Shown here piece by piece: positions 61,180-64,000 of a stretch of DNA of 64,000 nucleotides. The notes below the pieces were generated by a model. It searched no databases. It had not been told where the DNA came from and was given only the letters and a program-made list of their open reading frames with translations. Every line of letters begins with the position of its first letter. Position 1 is the stretch's first letter. This DNA comes from Pseudomonas fluorescens (GTDB lineage: Bacteria; Pseudomonadota; Gammaproteobacteria; Pseudomonadales; Pseudomonadaceae), in the NCBI GenBank assembly GCA_902825215.1, contig LR782234.1:4650001-4714000 (forward strand). Reading direction: 5' to 3'. The position numbers and the translations under genes were made by a program.

Positions 61180-62397
61180 ATGGCCGAACAAGGTTCGCCG
61201 CGCCGCTTTGCGCGCATCGATCGACTCCCCCCGTACGTTTTCAATATCACCGCCGAGCTGAAGATGGCTGCCAGGCGTCGTGGTGAAGACATCATCGACT
61301 TGAGCATGGGCAACCCCGACGGCGCCACGCCGCCGCACATTGTCGAAAAACTCGTACAAGTCGCCCAGCGCGAAGACACCCACGGTTACTCGACGTCCAA
61401 GGGTATTCCGCGGCTGCGCCGGGCGATTTCCAACTGGTACAAGCAACGCTACGAGGTCGATATCGACCCGGAAAGCGAAGCCATCGTCACCATCGGCTCC
61501 AAGGAAGGCCTGGCGCATTTGATGCTGGCGACCCTGGATCAGGGCGACACGGTGCTGGTACCGAACCCAAGCTATCCGATTCACATTTACGGCGCGGTGA
61601 TTGCCGGCGCCCAGGTGCGTTCCGTGCCGCTGGTGCCCGGCGTGGACTTCTTCGACGAACTGGAACGGGCGATTCGCGGCTCGATCCCCAAGCCGAAAAT
61701 GATGATCCTTGGCTTCCCGTCGAACCCGACCGCGCAGTGCGTGGAGCTGGATTTCTTCGAACGGGTGATCGCCCTCGCCAAGCAGTACGACGTGCTGGTG
61801 ATCCACGATCTGGCCTACGCCGACATCGTCTACGACGGCTGGAAAGCCCCGTCGATCATGCAGGTACCGGGCGCCAAGGACATTGCGGTGGAGTTCTTCA
61901 CCCTGTCCAAGAGCTACAACATGGCTGGCTGGCGCATCGGTTTCATGGTCGGCAACCCGGAACTGGTCAACGCCCTGGCGCGGATCAAGAGCTACCACGA
62001 CTACGGCACGTTCACCCCGCTGCAAGTGGCGGCGATTGCTGCGCTGGAAGGTGATCAGCAGTGCGTGCGCGACATCGCCGAGCAGTATCGCCAGCGCCGC
62101 AACGTGCTGGTCAAAGGCCTGCATGAGCTGGGCTGGATGGTCGAGAATCCGAAGGCATCGATGTATGTATGGGCGAAGATTCCCGAGGCGTATGCGCACC
62201 TGGGTTCGCTGGAGTTCGCCAAGAAACTGCTCGCCGAGGCCAAGGTCTGCGTGTCGCCGGGAGTGGGGTTTGGCGAGTATGGCGATGATCACGTGCGCTT
62301 CGCCCTGATCGAAAACCAGGACCGCATCCGCCAGGCTGTGCGCGGGATTCGCGGGATGTTTCGCGCGGATGGCTTAGTCGCAAAATCTGGCGCCTAA
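61180..62397 (+). CDS. alaC: Alanine transaminase (AlaC-type)
   Basis: This 405-aa class I aminotransferase has LSMGNPDGATPPHIVEKLVQ, PSYPIHIYGAVIAGA, GFPSNPTAQCVELDFF, the PLP lysine in FFTLSKSYNMAGWRIGFMVG, and FARRLL-type C-terminal RFALIENQDRIRQAVRGI. These match AlaC (YfdZ), which makes alanine from pyruvate and glutamate. The start ATG at 61180 has CCGAGGCAACA upstream. It is a stand-alone gene ended by a long palindromic repeat. Confidence 0.92.
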   Translation: MAEQGSPRRFARIDRLPPYVFNITAELKMAARRRGEDIIDLSMGNPDGATPPHIVEKLVQVAQREDTHGYSTSKGIPRLRRAISNWYKQRYEVDIDPESEAIVTIGSKEGLAHLMLATLDQGDTVLVPNPSYPIHIYGAVIAGAQVRSVPLVPGVDFFDELERAIRGSIPKPKMMILGFPSNPTAQCVELDFFERVIALAKQYDVLVIHDLAYADIVYDGWKAPSIMQVPGAKDIAVEFFTLSKSYNMAGWRIGFMVGNPELVNALARIKSYHDYGTFTPLQVAAIAALEGDQQCVRDIAEQYRQRRNVLVKGLHELGWMVENPKASMYVWAKIPEAYAHLGSLEFAKKLLAEAKVCVSPGVGFGEYGDDHVRFALIENQDRIRQAVRGIRGMFRADGLVAKSGA

Positions 62398-62402
62398 CGT
62401 CT

Positions 62403-62508
62403 GATCGTTCCCACGCTCTGCGTGGGAATGCCTCAATGGACGCTCTGCGTCCGCTTTGGGACGCGGAGCGTCCCGGGCTGCATTCCTTTGCTGCGCGTGG
62501 GAACGATC
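62403..62508. repeat. Long cruciform-type repeat (GATCGTTCCCACGC family)
   Basis: Outer arms GATCGTTCCCACGCTCTGCG / GCGCGTGGGAACGATC enclose inner arms GGACGCTCTGCGTCC and GGGACGCGGAGCGTCCC. Same layout as 947-1057 and 59109-59215. Lies between alaC and gntP. Confidence 0.8.
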
Positions 62509-62536
62509 ATGTGTCCGGCCTCGAAATTCCACCCAC

Positions 62537-62564
62537 AAAAAAACCGCATCGCTGCGGTTTTTTT
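62537..62564. terminator. Bidirectional terminator
   Basis: AAAAACCGCA and TGCGGTTTTT form a stem with A and T runs, between convergent alaC and gntP. Confidence 0.88.
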
Positions 62565-62582
62565 GTGCCTGCAAGAAGCTGT

Positions 62583-63935
62583 TTAAACGAACAGCGACAA
62601 CAGCAGGATAAAGCCCAGGCCGACTACCGACAGAATGGTTTCCATCGCGGTCCAGGTCTTGAAGGTTTCGGCCACGGTCATGTTGAAGTACTGCTTGACC
62701 AGCCAGAAACCGGCGTCGTTGACGTGCGACAGGATCAACGAGCCGGCGCCAGTCGCAAGTACCAGCAGCTCACGGTTGACGCCCGGAATCATCCCCACCA
62801 CCGGCACCACAATGCCGGCACCAGTGATGGTCGCCACAGTCGCCGAACCGGTGGCGATACGGATCACCGCCGCCACCAGCCACGCCAGCAGGATCGGCGA
62901 GATCTGTGCGCTGACCGCCATGTGACCGATCACATCGCCCACGCCGCTGGTGACCAGCATCTGCTTGAAGCCGCCGCCGGCACCGATGATCAAAATGATC
63001 GCAGCGGTTGGCGCCAGGCTCGCGTCGAGCCACTTGAGCATCTGGTTGGAGCCGATGCCCTGCTTGTAGCCGAAGGTGTACAGCGACAGCAGCAATGCCA
63101 GCAGCAGTGCCGAGATCGGGTGACCGATCATGTCCATCCAGGTGCGGAAGAAGTTGCCGTCCGGCAGCGCCACGTCAGCGAAGGTTTTCAGCAGCATCAG
63201 GAACACCGGCAGCAGCACGGTAACCAGGGTGATGCCGAAGCTTGGCAGATCGCTCGAATCGTTTTCGCGGGCCAGTTGATCGACCAGTTCCTGATTCGGG
63301 TGACCCGGAATGTGCTTGGCGATGAACGTACCGAAAATCGGACCGGCGATGATCGCGGTCGGCAGCGCAACGATCAGACCGTAGAGAATGGTCTTGCCGA
63401 TGTCAGCGCCGAACACGCCGATGGCCAGCAGCGGGCCCGGGTGCGGCGGCACCAGACCGTGTACCGCGGACAGGCCGGCGAGCAGCGGGATACCGATCTT
63501 GATGATCGACACACCGGTGCGACGCGCCACGATGAACACCAGCGGAATCAACAGTACGAAGCCGATTTCGAAGAACAGCGGGATGCCGACCAGAAACGCG
63601 GCGAACATCATCGCCCATTGGACCTTGTCCTTGCCAAACGCGCGAATCAGGGTCTGGGCAATCTGATCCGCCCCGCCGGATTCGGCCATCATTTTGCCGA
63701 GCATGGTGCCCAGCGCCAGAATGATGCCGACGAAACCGAGCACGCCACCGAAGCCGTCCTGGAACGCTTTGATGATGGTGCCGATCGGCATGCCCGAGGT
63801 CAGGCCGAGGAACGCGGCCGCAATGGTCAGGGCGATGAAGGGGTGAATCTTGAATTTGGTGATCAGGATAATCAGACCGATTACCGTGACCACTGCATCG
63901 AGCAGCAGGAACGTCTCGTGGGACATGCCGAACAT
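62583..63935 (-). CDS. gntP: Gluconate:H+ symporter (GntP family)
   Basis: This 450-aa permease of the GntP family imports gluconate with protons. It has about 12-14 hydrophobic segments; family blocks include the SGMPIGTIIKAFQDGFGGVL segment, PPHPGPLLAIGVFGADIGKT, and the C-terminal SATVATITGAGIVVPVVGMI region and VNDAGFWLVKQYFNMTVAET. It begins MFGMSHETFLLLDAVVT. The leader has AACAACAACAA just before the ribosome binding site, a Crc/Hfq-type motif. Confidence 0.93.
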   Translation of the reverse strand: MFGMSHETFLLLDAVVTVIGLIILITKFKIHPFIALTIAAAFLGLTSGMPIGTIIKAFQDGFGGVLGFVGIILALGTMLGKMMAESGGADQIAQTLIRAFGKDKVQWAMMFAAFLVGIPLFFEIGFVLLIPLVFIVARRTGVSIIKIGIPLLAGLSAVHGLVPPHPGPLLAIGVFGADIGKTILYGLIVALPTAIIAGPIFGTFIAKHIPGHPNQELVDQLARENDSSDLPSFGITLVTVLLPVFLMLLKTFADVALPDGNFFRTWMDMIGHPISALLLALLLSLYTFGYKQGIGSNQMLKWLDASLAPTAAIILIIGAGGGFKQMLVTSGVGDVIGHMAVSAQISPILLAWLVAAVIRIATGSATVATITGAGIVVPVVGMIPGVNRELLVLATGAGSLILSHVNDAGFWLVKQYFNMTVAETFKTWTAMETILSVVGLGFILLLSLFV

Positions 63936-63952
63936 TGGAGGTGTCTCCTGGA

Positions 63953-63966
63953 TTGTTGTTGTTATT
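63953..63966 (-). promoter_or_regulatory. Crc/Hfq (CA) motif in the gntP leader
   Basis: On the gntP strand the leader reads AATAACAACAACAA, containing AACAACAA, an exact AAnAAnAA match, directly upstream of AGGAG and the start codon. In Pseudomonas this motif recruits Hfq/Crc to block translation when preferred carbon sources are present. The role is inferred from the known motif. Confidence 0.55.
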
Positions 63967-64000
63967 AAAGCGGGTTGAACAGAAGTCGGGAGGACAGCGC

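Noticed and set aside
62436..63968. 510-aa plus-strand frame opposite gntP
   Set aside because: Starts within a palindromic repeat and is antisense to a GntP permease; Gln/His/Arg-rich shadow.

Overview
The window looks like a chromosomal segment of a Pseudomonas of the fluorescens group. The reasons are the intact arginine succinyltransferase operon (aruCFGDBE with the small PA0900-like gene) next to aotJQMOP-argR and acs, a high-GC core, and many copies of REP-type palindromes around stems such as GTGGGAGC..CGCGAGCAGG and GATCGTTCCCACGC, which are typical of this group. No rRNA, tRNA, IS element or CRISPR array was seen.

Layout. 1-0.94 kb: an FMN riboswitch controlling a type II lumazine synthase (ribH2-like). 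1.06-8.93 kb (minus strand): the arginine catabolic operon. 9.2-17.0 kb: a very large LRR protein (about 2,594 aa) with five ~300-aa tandem modules, sitting between the aru operon and its regulator. 17.0-22.4 kb (minus): argR and the arginine/ornithine ABC transporter. 23.1-25.0 kb: acs. 25.5-27.5 kb: a DUF2790-type periplasmic protein and nrdB.

27.6-34.7 kb is an AT-rich island. It holds an HNH endonuclease, a 5-methylcytosine methyltransferase and a Vsr nuclease whose start codons overlap head to head, a small protein, and a coupled three-gene operon (GHKL ATPase, unknown protein, DUF6339-like protein). It is the best candidate here for an undescribed defence or restriction system. Next to it (34.9-35.8 kb) lies a phage-immunity-like module: a C4-type antisense RNA, an Ash/Icd-like ORF and a BRO-N protein. 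The proposed RNA shows direct complementarity to the downstream reading frame.

36-46.8 kb is a patchwork: unknown proteins, a TauE/SafE exporter with a divergent AraC regulator, a small HTH gene behind a LexA-type box, an MBL hydrolase with a divergent TetR regulator, a BdlA-like PAS-PAS-MCP protein behind three TTGTAYAAG motifs, a DUF2025 protein and GlpQ. 46.9-64 kb: a PepSY protein, a membrane chemoreceptor and a CorA/ZntB transporter flanking a Pho-box-like dyad, a Pit phosphate transporter, LysR/SDR and PACE/LysR pairs, an ECF42-type sigma operon with YCII and NTF2-like genes, two GNATs, a PPOX flavoprotein, a GyrI-like protein, a LysE exporter, alaC, and gntP with a Crc/Hfq-like leader motif.

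All family assignments come from reading translated sequences and recalled family signatures; no database search was run. DUF names in particular are recalled.
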